A stretch of DNA of 64,000 nt, taken from CAZDBA01 sp965224765 (GTDB lineage: Bacteria > Planctomycetota > Planctomycetia > Pirellulales > Pirellulaceae). A program made the position numbers and the translations under genes. Shown here one piece after another: positions 28,101 through 36,030 of the stretch (position 1 is its first letter; each line of letters begins with the position of its first letter). Under the pieces are notes generated by a model. It was not told where the DNA came from. It was given only the letters and a program-made list of their open reading frames with translations, and did not search any database. The stretch covers positions 496,001-560,000 of the forward strand of contig CBDDAC010000012.1 of NCBI GenBank assembly GCA_965224765.1, given 5' to 3'.

Positions 28101-28629
28101 CAACTCCTCCTTCAGCAAAGGCTCGCTGAACACCACCAAGCTCACCAAACATCACACTCATCGAGTTGGGAATGTTTGGGATAACAAAATTCCGCTGGGA
28201 CACTCCCCAGGTGATCTGGGCCGCCACAACCGCTCCGCGGCGCGGCACGATTGTCGCGGGAAGTTTAACTCGACCTTGCCAGTCATTGGAAACATAACTG
28301 GAATAAAGTGCGGCGGCCTCTTCGTAAAGCACGATCGCGCTGGCGTAGTCACCCACCTGGAAAAAGCATTCCCCCATCATGGTCAGCGAACAAACGGAGT
28401 CCAAGTATCGCTGTTGGCCAAACTTAAGTGCAAACTTATGCGAATCTTGAAAGTCCTTTCCGGCTCGACGATATTCCCCTTGATGGTACTGGCGAAACCC
28501 CTTGAAGTAGGCACTGCCTGGAACGGCATTCTTGCGCTGCGCTGAAACGGGGCATACCTGGATTGCCAATACGCAGAACAGGGTCAAGCAAAAACAGCTC
28601 CAAACGAGCTTGGAATTCTGGGCGATCAT
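25177..28629 (-). CDS. Secreted TPR-CHAT protein with a frameshifted acidic tail
   Basis: As it stands the frame gives 1150 residues. Signal peptide (LVWSCFCLTLFCVLAIQVCPVSA); a long TPR region (about 40-560) with repeats such as YLDSVCSLTMMGECFFQVGD; a CHAT domain (about 620-1000, with LRYAPTLGLAFAKQLPF and GNDLFLMTTGLLASGVRTVG). The usual CHAT protease motifs (a His-Gly and an SACxTG-like Cys) are replaced; PGFISDGG sits where the Cys motif is expected, so it is probably not a protease. Then an Asp/Glu-rich tail, which turns abruptly Arg-rich: a one-base G insertion at 25418-25420 probably shifts it (see 25326-25420). GAGGAG precedes the ATG by 8 bases. Confidence 0.78.
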   Translation of the reverse strand: MIAQNSKLVWSCFCLTLFCVLAIQVCPVSAQRKNAVPGSAYFKGFRQYHQGEYRRAGKDFQDSHKFALKFGQQRYLDSVCSLTMMGECFFQVGDYASAIVLYEEAAALYSSYVSNDWQGRVKLPATIVPRRGAVVAAQITWGVSQRNFVIPNIPNSMSVMFGELGGVQRAFAEGGVAKDAEFRPVNVEEIMRCVALALYRRHYIKGPTCRFDPLSAKLVDRLSGYAGGDGTLLGAWNGVLLGLAQAGVGKNDQAVQKLTNSLQFNGGMDHTLTPIGLLALAELQRLKGENANASALALEASFSAAIFGQYDLVAESMKLGTQVHLIDNRSVYPPLEAVLAWSLRGRNESRLCQTITTIRLADCFAEMGDSALCGKALNQAAQILKRGDMALTPEAGRAGFLSAVVFYIDGEYARGRDALSNALGNYSRSSRWLYQLELAETLAVSGGVTERQADLLYKVLLRDPTAEEWQTDPIEAMTFMASNHLGAIERWFEIVVSRKDYNRAIQVSELLKRHRFFSTLPMGGRLLSFRWMMEAPAKNLSPDTLAQRANLHGRFAAYRPLSDQATDIQNELLKMPLKPADKTDELQKQTGLFVTLQQVSLAQESMLASVALRRQPADMIFPPPVDMSALIERIDEEEIALVVAGTSRTTYMFGVSRRGTALLAGFPTKRLTNSIAKLNRELLITEKQVEANDLAKQDKWKKISAELAETLFQNANAEQWAAMKRLVIVPDGATWYLPWEVLRVGADEQSKKMLSEILELRYAPTLGLAFAKQLPFHRIARSAAFTSRMHSKAEEDQSKQAAESLLVDLPRLTIYDRHVMIPSNLLGVAADRFIVWSAVERRRGGILATYATNPIQLDSDRKSGSTLGSWLSLPYRSVDQVVMPGFISDGGGGKGKTAGNDLFLMTTGLLASGVRTVGISRWSTSGQSALDLSAEYLRQNKTHDPTTAWSNTIKTASQLKLDFGREPKFRPSAKNKDLALTAEHPLFWSGMIIVDIPAERPDDVDQGDDDQDADTDDDSDADDAGADTDDGDGNVDEEADGDGDKGDDNEGTGEAENKGDENEGAEAELKGARREGGQWRDWPRRRGNWQRRVCRRRRAKVISLPLLRRFPSLLGIPMVRNSRDSQAFVIVPNASLAKAAKVIPDLLMAE
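25326..25420 (-). other. Likely true C-terminus of the CHAT protein, in the adjacent frame
   Basis: If one G of the GGG run (CCC at 25418-25420 on the plus strand) is removed, the tail continues acidic as EQDGKVDNGETGPDEEE, then TGKEESAGGGGLK and a TAA at 25326-25328. That composition matches the preceding tail, whereas the current frame gives RRRGNWQRRVCRRRR and runs another 150 bp through intergenic DNA. It is either a real mutation, a sequencing error, or a +1 programmed shift. Confidence 0.75.
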
Positions 28630-28657
28630 ATAGTGTTCTCCTCACGTCGATGGCTTT

Positions 28658-28720
28658 GTGACGTCACGCGAATTCGATACGTTCCAAAGCGAAAACATGC
28701 CCATGGCGCATCGGCGCCAT
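28658..28720. promoter_or_regulatory. Two palindromes upstream of the CHAT gene
   Basis: GTGACGTCAC at 28658-28667 is a perfect 10-bp palindrome 29 bp before the ATG, within the likely 5' leader or promoter. ATGGCGC-ATCG-GCGCCAT at 28703-28720 is a second inverted repeat. They could be operators; no regulator is assigned. Confidence 0.35.
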
Positions 28721-29057
28721 GAATGCTTGCACTTATAGAGAATCGTCACCTGCCAACGTATGAAACGACTTTCAATCGAAAATGTGACAGCATTTTTAAC
28801 GCCTTGCCCAAATCCTATGTTATCAAAAACGAATCGAAAGTTTCGCCAATTCGCCTAATGTGACGATTTCAGCACAAATCTCCCGCTGGACACTCGAGAA
28901 TAGACTGCAAATAGCCCTCACACCCTTTTTTTGGTAAATGCGTCAAAGTCATCCCCATCCGGCGCCGATAACCCTTATGACGGTTATCCATAAGCCATCG
29001 TGCCGACGCGCGAACGACAAAGCTGGAACGAGGATAGCCGAAACGGAGTTGCCACCC
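28721..29057. other. Intergenic region between CHAT and lipoprotein genes
   Basis: No gene is supported; divergent promoters for both neighbours should be here. An upstream in-frame ATG at 28938 would add 40 residues with no signal-like sequence to the lipoprotein and is rejected as a start. Confidence 0.4.
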
Positions 29058-29291
29058 ATGAAATCCCGAATCAAATCTCGCATTCTAAGTGTGGTCCTTT
29101 GTGCTGGAGCTGCGGTAGCAGCCGTTTCAAGCACGGGTTGTCAAGTTAGCATTGGCGGCCAAACCTTGCCAAGCGCACACTATATGAAAGATGATATCCA
29201 GTACTTCCCTAAGGGAGCTGAATTCAAACTTTCCCGTGAAGCCGCCGCTTTGAAAGAAGCTCGCGCCGACTCCATGGAACGACGTCGATAG
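29058..29291 (+). CDS. Small planctomycete lipoprotein
   Basis: 77 residues. Signal peptide with a lipobox-like end, VSSTGC, so Cys24 or thereabouts is the likely lipid-anchored residue; preceded by a positively charged MKSRIKSR. The mature protein is about 50 residues: QVSIGGQTLPSAHYMKDDIQ then a helical, charged end (FKLSREAAALKEARAD). Short proteins with GQTLPS-YY-DD-QYFP motifs recur in planctomycetes; the function is unknown. ATG 29058 follows GGAG-poor sequence, but it is the only start giving a signal peptide at the N-terminus. Confidence 0.75.
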   Translation: MKSRIKSRILSVVLCAGAAVAAVSSTGCQVSIGGQTLPSAHYMKDDIQYFPKGAEFKLSREAAALKEARADSMERRR

Positions 29292-29324
29292 TCAACTCAG
29301 TTGACGTAAAATTACATCGCAGCA

Positions 29325-29361
29325 GCCCGTCTGGCAGAAGCAATTCAGCTGGCGGGTTTTT
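29325..29361 (+). terminator. Probable terminator after the lipoprotein gene
   Basis: GCCCGTCTGG and CAGCTGGCGGGT can pair with one bulge, followed by five T. Starts 34 bp after the stop codon. Confidence 0.6.
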
Positions 29362-29401
29362 CATGCGCGATTTTCGAATTTGCAACCGACGTCGGCTACT
29401 C

Positions 29402-29690
29402 CAGTTTTCTTAGCCTTGTTGCGCGTCAATTCGAAACGGTCCGAGTACTCGCCCCCAAGTTCCACGTTTGAGAGGAACAAGAACTGTTTCGGCAGGAGCC
29501 TCAACCTCCCGTAAAAGGCAAAAACCTCGACGGCGGGTGCCATGCTCCTCGCTTGCGTGGGCATGTGGTGTTCTGCCAACAGCATAGTACCTAGGCCCGT
29601 CTTCGATTGGCGGGCCGAGAACATCAGATACACCAGTTTTCTTAGCCTTGTTACCCGTCAATTCAAAACGGTTCGGGTACTAACCCACCT
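29402..29690. repeat. Dispersed copy of the 229-bp repeat
   Basis: The same order of blocks as the array at 23441-24170 (P3 palindrome, CCTCGACGGCGGGTGCCATG, TTCGATTGGCGGG, AACATCAGATACACC, TTACCCGTCAATTCAAAACG), slightly more than one unit. It lies between the lipoprotein and SRPBCC genes, about 5 kb from the array. Confidence 0.9.
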
Positions 29691-30150
29691 CGACGAACTT
29701 CTTTAAACCGTCGCCAAAAAGCTGCTTCCATCCATCTTCGTAAGATTGAACCTGTTGCTCGTCGACATTTCCGTGGCGAGCATCAGTCACTCGCAAAACA
29801 CAGCCGGAATCCGATTCGGTCAGCGACAAACGAAGACTGCTTGTTGCTGGACCTCCCCACTCCGGAGCAATTTGCCCAACCAAATAAACCTTGAAGTCGG
29901 AGGGCATATACATCTGCACGCTATACCACAACAAACCACCACCGTCTGGAGTGGATTCCAATAGACCACGCCCTCCTGGATGTGGATCAAATGTGACCAC
30001 CGAATCCGGACCAGCAACATGAAAATCAGGCAGCCACCACAAATTAGTCTCCTCAAAAATCGCCTTCCATACCCGCTCTCGAGAAGCTTCTATGGAAATT
30101 TGCATTTCATATTGATGGCAAGCAGCCGAGGTCGTTTTTGCTCCAATCAT
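29680..30150 (-). CDS. SRPBCC (AHSA1-like) domain protein
   Basis: 156 residues of the START/AHA1 (SRPBCC) fold: starts with ISIEASRERVWKAIFE and ends with a long helix, YEDGWKQLFGDGLKKFVEVG, enclosing a hydrophobic cavity. Family members bind lipids or small hydrophobic molecules. ATG 30150 is chosen over the longer frame from 30210 because GGGAG lies 10 bases upstream and the extension runs into IS-flanking DNA. AHSA1-like genes are often paired with ArsR regulators; the ArsR gene at 31882 has the same orientation, but an IS1182-like element now separates them, so the gene may have lost its promoter. Confidence 0.8.
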   Translation of the reverse strand: MIGAKTTSAACHQYEMQISIEASRERVWKAIFEETNLWWLPDFHVAGPDSVVTFDPHPGGRGLLESTPDGGGLLWYSVQMYMPSDFKVYLVGQIAPEWGGPATSSLRLSLTESDSGCVLRVTDARHGNVDEQQVQSYEDGWKQLFGDGLKKFVEVG

Positions 30151-30220
30151 TTTTCTACTCCCAATTAGTTTTCTTAAACACACACGACCCAAACACTGAA
30201 TCGTATTCATGGTAACCCGA

Positions 30221-31730
30221 CTAGGTTGTGATTAAATCAACTGGGCTGGAGCAAGTATTTGTTTTGCGCTAAAACTTAGTAATGAACAATAAAAAAAGAG
30301 TGTTTGCACGAGTGCAACGGCCAGAACGTCATCAATCAGAATGGAAACCTTTCTGCCTCGACGAACTTCTTTCGACAGACCATCGTGCTCGCGTGGTTTG
30401 GGAATATGTAGAGTCACTGGATTTTTCAAAGCTTTACGGAAAGATCCTGGCAGTGGAAGGGCGTGCAGGACGGACGCCGGTCGATCCGAAAATTCTTCTT
30501 TCACTTTGGATGTTCGCGACGCTCGAAGGGATCAGCAGCGCCCGTCACGTGGCACGGTTGTGCGAACGCGACCTTGGCTACATGTGGATTTGCGGCGGAG
30601 TCAGCGTCAACCACCACCTCTTGAGTGATTTCCGCTCAACCAACCCCGAGTTCTTTGACGAGCTTCTCAGCGAAACGGTCGGCACGCTGATCTCGCAAGG
30701 TTTAGTTGAACTCGATGTGATTGCTCAAGATGGCATGCGTGTTCGCGCCAGCGCTGGTGGAGGTTCGTTTCGCCGCCAAGGCACGCTCACAGAAAGCTTG
30801 AGCCAGGCCAAGCAACGCGTAGAACAATTGCGAGCAGAAATGGACGATTCTTCTATCGGGCAAACAAGTCGTTCAAAGCAAGAAGCGGCTCAACTTCGCT
30901 CCGCCGAAGAACGCCAATCACGGCTCGCTGACGCTCTGGAACAACTTCAAGAACTTCGCGCCCGCAAAGAAAAACGCAAGAAGGGTAGCGGTGCTGAAGC
31001 TCGTTGTAGCACAACAGACCCTGACGCCCGCAAGATGAAAGTGGCCAGCGGTGGCTACCGTCCTTGCTACAACGTTCACCTTGCGACGACAGCAGATTCT
31101 CGTGTAATCCTCGACGTGGAAGTCAACAACAATGGCAGTGACGGCGGGCAGATGAGCGTCATGCACAAAAAAGTAGTTGCTCGGCATGGCGAGGTTCCAG
31201 AGAAAATGCTGGTAGATGGCGGCTTTACGACGCACGCTGATATCACGTTGCTTGAAAGGCAAGGCACTGCGGTTTATGGTCCGATTCCTAAAGAAGCAAA
31301 GCTGCTAAAAAACGGCAACGATCCGCATGAACGTCAGCCGAAAGACACCGACGAGGTGTTCAAGTTTCGGCAGCGAATGGCAACGGACTCAGCAAAGGAA
31401 CTTTATAAAGCGCGGCCTTCGATCGCAGAGTTTCCTAACGCGGAGTTCCGCAATCGAGGGCTCCAGCAGTTTCGAGTTCGAGGTTTGGCTCGAGTGCAAT
31501 CGGCAACGTTACTCGTAGCGTTGACGTTTAACTTTATGCGTTGGATGGCGTTAAAGGGCGTCAAAGCGGCGATTTAAAGCAGAAAGGGCGCGATTGAATG
31601 CTACAAAAAGCAACCAATCGAAACACAAAAACATACCAAGCCTGAAAAACGGCAAACAAAAATTCAAAATCAAAAATCCAGCGCCAAAATTTCGCTAAAA
31701 CTGTCGCTGCAGAATTTAATCACAACCTAG
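30221..31730 (+). mobile_element. Intact IS1182-like insertion sequence (1510 bp)
   Basis: Perfect 17-bp terminal inverted repeats CTAGGTTGTGATTAAAT (30221-30237) and its complement (31714-31730). Contains one intact transposase gene. Outside it, GGTAACCCGA on the left and TCGCGTGAGCGAGGACG on the right join to a P1 palindrome with one extra base, so it landed in a P1 repeat. No longer target duplication can be seen. A decayed copy lies at 14985-15932. Confidence 0.93.
30282..31577 (+). CDS. IS1182-like transposase
   Basis: 431 residues. N-terminal DUF772-type domain (about 20-120, including RAGRTPVDPKILLSLWMFAT and HHLLSDFRSTNPEFFDELL). A coiled, charged insert (about 165-235, QAKQRVEQLRAEMDDSS) is followed by the DDE core: likely Asp in VIAQDGMRVRAS, Asp in KMLVDGGFTTHADI, and Glu near FPNAEFRNRGL. 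The C-terminal end NFMRWMALKGVKAA is typical. The frame is uninterrupted, and the decayed relative in this window shows that the element has moved or been duplicated recently. The IS1182 label is by architecture; related IS5-type groups are possible. Confidence 0.9.
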   Translation: MNNKKRVFARVQRPERHQSEWKPFCLDELLSTDHRARVVWEYVESLDFSKLYGKILAVEGRAGRTPVDPKILLSLWMFATLEGISSARHVARLCERDLGYMWICGGVSVNHHLLSDFRSTNPEFFDELLSETVGTLISQGLVELDVIAQDGMRVRASAGGGSFRRQGTLTESLSQAKQRVEQLRAEMDDSSIGQTSRSKQEAAQLRSAEERQSRLADALEQLQELRARKEKRKKGSGAEARCSTTDPDARKMKVASGGYRPCYNVHLATTADSRVILDVEVNNNGSDGGQMSVMHKKVVARHGEVPEKMLVDGGFTTHADITLLERQGTAVYGPIPKEAKLLKNGNDPHERQPKDTDEVFKFRQRMATDSAKELYKARPSIAEFPNAEFRNRGLQQFRVRGLARVQSATLLVALTFNFMRWMALKGVKAAI

Positions 31731-31785
31731 TCGCGTGAGCGAGGACGAACCTGACACGTCCTCGCTCACGTGTCGGGTTTCCATC
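31731..31785. repeat. P1 palindrome at the right flank of the IS1182-like element
   Basis: Stem CGTGAGCGAGGACG (31734-31747) and its complement CGTCCTCGCTCACG (31757-31770), then TGTCGGGTTTCCAT. The GGTAACCCGA half of the same repeat is on the other side of the IS. Confidence 0.88.
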
Positions 31786-31881
31786 CGGATCGCCAAAGGA
31801 AAACGCAGGTGCCATTCGCACACCAATCGCGTCCCATGTCCGCATTCACCGATTCATCAATTCCAGCCAGTGAAACACGAT

Positions 31882-32259
31882 CTAACGTTCTTTCATTGAT
31901 TTTTTCGATACCTCCTTCTTGGGCTCGTTTCGCTCACGCTCCTCGACGTGTTCCTTCAGACGCGAAATCGCAGATGCCATTCGCTTCACATGACGACTCA
32001 CCCAGCGATCACAAACAGACTGAATCGGCAATGGATTTAGATAATTCCAACGTGTACGGCCCTCACGACGCACCACAATCAAACTCGCTTTGACCAGGAT
32101 CTCAATGTGTTTCATCACGTTGGTACGGCAAAGATGATCGAACCTGGCAACCAACTCTCCAGTCGTACTCGGGCGTTCCGACAATACGTCAAGGATCTGT
32201 CGCCGAGTTCCGTCCGCCAACGCCTTCCAAATCTCATCGTTTTTTGATTCCTCTTTCAT
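31882..32259 (-). CDS. ArsR-family transcriptional regulator
   Basis: 125 residues. Winged helix-turn-helix at about 5-85: IWKALADGTRRQILDVLSE, TTGELVARFDHLCRTNVMKH (recognition helix) and LIVVRREGRTRWNYLNP (wing). No cysteine metal site of the CxC type is seen, so it resembles the ArsR proteins paired with AHSA1/SRPBCC genes. The basic C-terminus is unusual (KKEVSKKSMKER). Start: ATG 32259 gives MKEESKN; ATG 32277 adds six residues. A 7-6-7 palindrome lies over these starts (see 32258), suggesting autoregulation. Confidence 0.85.
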   Translation of the reverse strand: MKEESKNDEIWKALADGTRRQILDVLSERPSTTGELVARFDHLCRTNVMKHIEILVKASLIVVRREGRTRWNYLNPLPIQSVCDRWVSRHVKRMASAISRLKEHVEERERNEPKKEVSKKSMKER

Positions 32260-32277
32260 GTCACTAAATGGTGACAT
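32258..32277 (-). promoter_or_regulatory. Palindromic operator candidate at the ArsR start
   Basis: ATGTCAC-TAAATG-GTGACAT: perfect 7-bp arms with a six-base spacer, overlapping both possible start codons. ArsR repressors usually bind such inverted repeats at their own promoter. A TTGACT box lies just upstream on the minus strand (near 32297), but no clean -10 follows. Confidence 0.55.
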
Positions 32278-32393
32278 TGAGAACAGAGGAAGTCAACCCC
32301 TTTAGAACGCGTTTAGTTTAGACATGGCGGTATTCTCGCCGTTTTGTCTCGGAAACAACGGCGAAGTGACGCTATAGGTAAGTCCGACTTGGA

Positions 32394-32789
32394 CTAGAGA
32401 ACAAGCAGTTTGGGCAGCAAAATCACCGCCCCAATCACAACACTGAAAATAGTAGCGACTAAGACTGCAGCGGCGGATACATCCAGAGCGATTTTCACGT
32501 GCTCATTGAAGTCCCGCACTACCGCTTTGGCGAGTGACTCGATCGAGGTGTTCACCAACTCCAAGGTAAACACCAATGCAATGCAAAGCAGCAGCACAGA
32601 TAGCTCAACCGAACTGGCCTTTAAAATGATCCCTAGACAAACCACAGCAGTAGCGACAGGAAGATGAACCCAGAAACTTGATTGGCTTTTGAAGCCCGGC
32701 CAAAGTCCATTCATTGCATAACGGAATTTCGCAAGCCAACCTGACTTGGGTTCAAAGCGTGGATTCGAATTGTCGTCCTGAACGGTCAT
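32394..32789 (-). CDS. dgkA: Diacylglycerol kinase DgkA family
   Basis: 131 residues with three membrane segments (about 39-58, 62-80 and 104-127) and the DgkA signature, FTLELVNTSIESLAKAVV with the catalytic Glu, plus HVKIALDVSAAAVLVA. It phosphorylates diacylglycerol or, in relatives, undecaprenol, at the inner membrane. The extra 20 N-terminal residues are polar. It follows the lptD-like gene by 25 bp on the same strand and is probably co-transcribed, linking envelope assembly and lipid recycling. Confidence 0.9.
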   Translation of the reverse strand: MTVQDDNSNPRFEPKSGWLAKFRYAMNGLWPGFKSQSSFWVHLPVATAVVCLGIILKASSVELSVLLLCIALVFTLELVNTSIESLAKAVVRDFNEHVKIALDVSAAAVLVATIFSVVIGAVILLPKLLVL

Positions 32790-32814
32790 CGGAGTTCCAA
32801 CATGAAGTTGGACA

Positions 32815-35800
32815 TTACTCTAACCAGTTTGCACTCGCGGGACCAACACCAACGCCACCCGGCCTGAATATGCGGCCTTTGGTGAATCTTGGCTCAAAGC
32901 CGAATTGGAACCCGACATTGTCGCGACTGAAATCAGCATTCACGCCAAATCGCCACAAAAACGACTCGCCGATGTAGACAAAATTGAGTGCCTGTCCGAG
33001 TCGACCAGCCTGACCAAAGTCAAATGCCGTACTTCCCGTCACGCCCCATTTATCGCTCATTCGATACTCCATACTGGCCGTCACGATATTACTGCTAATC
33101 GGGCCTTCGATCATTCGGTATCCCAGATAGAGATTTCCAACTTCGGGCCGAGTGATTACGCCTCCGATACTGGCCGTCCGCAATCCTTGCCCAAAGAAGT
33201 CAAAGTAGCCATCGGACACGACACTCAGTCGATCACCAACGTGCCACGCAAAATCGTATTCCAACATGCCCCAAGCTTCACCAAAGTTGTCTCGATTCGA
33301 CTTGGGAAAGTAAACGGCCTGAGTGTCAAAGGTCACCCAGTCAATAATTCTCTCGTTGCCCGGCAAGCCTCGCTTGGTTTGCCATCGCTGCCTGGCCCCC
33401 ATGCGAACCGCCATTTGATCGTCAGCAAGCTCGGCACTCGGACTGGTCACATAGCGTTGGATTCCACTACGAAGTGCAAACGTTCTTTCATCGTACTTGG
33501 AGTCAACATCAAATCCCGCGGCAAGTCCAAACGTATTGAACGCCAGTCGATGCCGAAATGCTTCTTGAGCATCATCGTCCAGTGGATCATAAAGAGGCAG
33601 CTCGTCAAAATCCTGACTTCCATCAGCATAATAAATATCGGTGTCAAAAGTGACCTTATGAGCCAGTCCGTTCACGTTCCAAATCGTACTCTGGATGGAC
33701 GGATCTACTTTCCAGATTGAAGTGCTGGCACGCACGCCGGTCTGAAGATATCCACGCAGTAGGTCATTGCCGTTGATATCTTCTTGCCAATAGGTCAGAT
33801 CACCCAAGAAGTAGGGGACAATCTTGAATTTGCCAATTTGGGCCGGTGCACTGATTTCCTGCCGACTTCCGATCCGCAATCCATCCGCATCCGCCGCTTC
33901 CCAGGCCAAGGTGTCAAAGGGCGCCAAGTCGACCGGATCAACGGGTGCGTCACCGACACGAAACCTTCCATATCCAGCATGGCTATGTCCGTTCCAAACA
34001 AAACGATTGCCCAGCGGTTGCCCTAGCACAAAATGATCGAACTTTGGCAGCCAGGAAGTTTGGGTGAAGAAGTCATTGATCTGGATGTCAGCGGTTAGGT
34101 TATAGGATTGGGTTCCAATGTTCCGTTCCAACCAGAGGCCCGTCGTATAGTCCTTGTCATTGTCCCAGTCTCGCTCATAGTATTGTTCGAGAAAGTTTCG
34201 ATCGCTGACGTATCCCAATTCAGCACGTAGCTGAAACCCGGGCCCAAATTGATGTCGATGGCGAGCCTGAATTCGGCCGCGAAACTCTTCTTCGGGAGTC
34301 AAATTGATTCTGCCACGGCCCAGCGTATCCAACCCCTGGTCGTTGATAAACCAGCTCTTGTAGAAACCGTCAACCTCTCCAGGAACGCCAAAAATTCCGT
34401 TTCGGAACTGGTAGTCAAACTCCGACCCAAATCCAAGTCCACGGTCACTCAGATAGTCAAGGACTCCGATCCAGCGAGTGTCTTTGGGGGCATTCCTCAA
34501 TCCCAGCAGCTGATACATATCCCAGCCTGTTTGAATCTGCTGTCCAAAAATTTCGTCGCTGCCGAATTTGACTCGGCTGAGGTAAAAGCTCGGCTCGGTC
34601 AAACTGGAGCGAAATCTTGGCCATTGAAAAACGGGAAATCCACCCATGTAGACAGAGTTTCCCTGGCTCTCGACAAAGTATTCATCTTCTGTTTCTGGCA
34701 AACCAGTATTCGGATCGAAAAGCTGCCGCCCAGTCACCTCGTCAAACGCGGCGTTCTCTTGACGGTTGATCGCCAGCCCATCGGCTTGTAGCCAATAGCG
34801 AGGAAACCCTAGACGACTGGATGTAAACGCTGCTCCATAGGCTTGTAGATTATTCTCATCGACTTGTTGAATCACATCCGCTTTAAGTCGAACCAGCCCC
34901 TCAAATTGGCCGGCCGGCGTTAACATATCCGCATTGAAAATTGTGCCGCGCTGCGAACTGGTGTCATAGTACATTTGCTCGGCGTAGATGACTCGCGATC
35001 CTTGAGCAAAAACGACATTGCCTTCAAGATAGATCTCCCATCTGGATTCGCCGTTGGGCAGGCGACTGGCCCACGCAATCACATTGTCGGCCAGAATGAT
35101 GACTTGGCGGCCACGCGTTCCCTGTTGCTGTCCTGGCAAGCCAACGAGTGGCACGCTCGGATCATCAATCACAACTTTCACACCTCCTGGTGCAATCGTG
35201 ATCGATTCACCGGGAACGTTAGGATTGGGAATGTTCCTCAAGTTCAATGAGACTTTTGAATCGCGAGGATAGAAATTGACATTACTCCCTGTTCCTCCAA
35301 GCTGCACGGAACCTTGCGGTCCACTGGAATTGGAACCACGAGGGGAAACGACAGAAGGCACTCGCGGCATTGTTTCAATGTTGCCCCGCACCGAAAGATC
35401 AGGAACGTTCGGAGTCAAATCCTGAATTTGGCCCGTCAGCGGCGACACCACCTGCTGAAAGGCAACCGATTGGACACTGCTCCCGCCGCCTTGTTCGATC
35501 GCGGCAATCGCGCGCTGATACACCATCGGTGAGGTAGCGGGGGACCCAGCGACGGGGGGGGTGCTCAGTGAAATCTTGGTATTGGAAAACAGGCGCCCGA
35601 GCCACACGTCGTCGACGATTCGGTCGGAGCTGGATTGAGTAAATTCATGAGCACTGCCTGCCCGAGCAATATCAATGACGACGTTGCCTTCGAGGTAGGA
35701 GATCACTTTCCTTATCGGCCTTTGGTTTTCGTCCTCCGTCGTTTCCACCAGAAGAATGGCGTCATTGGAAAAGGCATCCAATTCACCCTGCTTAATCTCT

Positions 35801-36030
35801 ACTCCACCCTTTAGATACAGAACCTGATAGTGTCCTTGTACCCAGTGCTGAATCTGCTCGGCTTTGACAGAAATTGGATGAGACGAAACGGGTCGGCCAA
35901 ATTCAACTTGCTGTGCGGTCGCCACGTTGCTCAACCAAAATTGAATCAGCATCAACAACAGTGCGACCCAAGCGCGCATCATCCAACTGCTCCGACATGC
36001 GAAGCGAATACGAGATTCGGATTTGGCCAT
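32815..36030 (-). CDS. LptD/OstA-like outer-membrane assembly protein
   Basis: 1071 residues. Signal peptide (AWVALLLMLIQFWLSNVATA, with two extra upstream Met alternatives near residues 17-18). An OstA-type beta-jellyroll follows (about 50-125, ISVKAEQIQHWVQGHYQVLY, then KGGVEIKQGELDAFSNDAIL), and a second OstA-like stretch about 300-390 (EIYLEGNVVFAQGSRVIYAEQMYYD). The C-terminal about 600 residues show alternating beta strands typical of the LptD barrel (for example GRIQARHRHQFGPGFQLRAE) and end FGFEPRFTKGR. In Gram-negatives LptD inserts LPS into the outer leaflet. Longer than E. coli LptD (784). No lptE is adjacent. Confidence 0.85.
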   Translation of the reverse strand: MAKSESRIRFACRSSWMMRAWVALLLMLIQFWLSNVATAQQVEFGRPVSSHPISVKAEQIQHWVQGHYQVLYLKGGVEIKQGELDAFSNDAILLVETTEDENQRPIRKVISYLEGNVVIDIARAGSAHEFTQSSSDRIVDDVWLGRLFSNTKISLSTPPVAGSPATSPMVYQRAIAAIEQGGGSSVQSVAFQQVVSPLTGQIQDLTPNVPDLSVRGNIETMPRVPSVVSPRGSNSSGPQGSVQLGGTGSNVNFYPRDSKVSLNLRNIPNPNVPGESITIAPGGVKVVIDDPSVPLVGLPGQQQGTRGRQVIILADNVIAWASRLPNGESRWEIYLEGNVVFAQGSRVIYAEQMYYDTSSQRGTIFNADMLTPAGQFEGLVRLKADVIQQVDENNLQAYGAAFTSSRLGFPRYWLQADGLAINRQENAAFDEVTGRQLFDPNTGLPETEDEYFVESQGNSVYMGGFPVFQWPRFRSSLTEPSFYLSRVKFGSDEIFGQQIQTGWDMYQLLGLRNAPKDTRWIGVLDYLSDRGLGFGSEFDYQFRNGIFGVPGEVDGFYKSWFINDQGLDTLGRGRINLTPEEEFRGRIQARHRHQFGPGFQLRAELGYVSDRNFLEQYYERDWDNDKDYTTGLWLERNIGTQSYNLTADIQINDFFTQTSWLPKFDHFVLGQPLGNRFVWNGHSHAGYGRFRVGDAPVDPVDLAPFDTLAWEAADADGLRIGSRQEISAPAQIGKFKIVPYFLGDLTYWQEDINGNDLLRGYLQTGVRASTSIWKVDPSIQSTIWNVNGLAHKVTFDTDIYYADGSQDFDELPLYDPLDDDAQEAFRHRLAFNTFGLAAGFDVDSKYDERTFALRSGIQRYVTSPSAELADDQMAVRMGARQRWQTKRGLPGNERIIDWVTFDTQAVYFPKSNRDNFGEAWGMLEYDFAWHVGDRLSVVSDGYFDFFGQGLRTASIGGVITRPEVGNLYLGYRMIEGPISSNIVTASMEYRMSDKWGVTGSTAFDFGQAGRLGQALNFVYIGESFLWRFGVNADFSRDNVGFQFGFEPRFTKGRIFRPGGVGVGPASANWLE

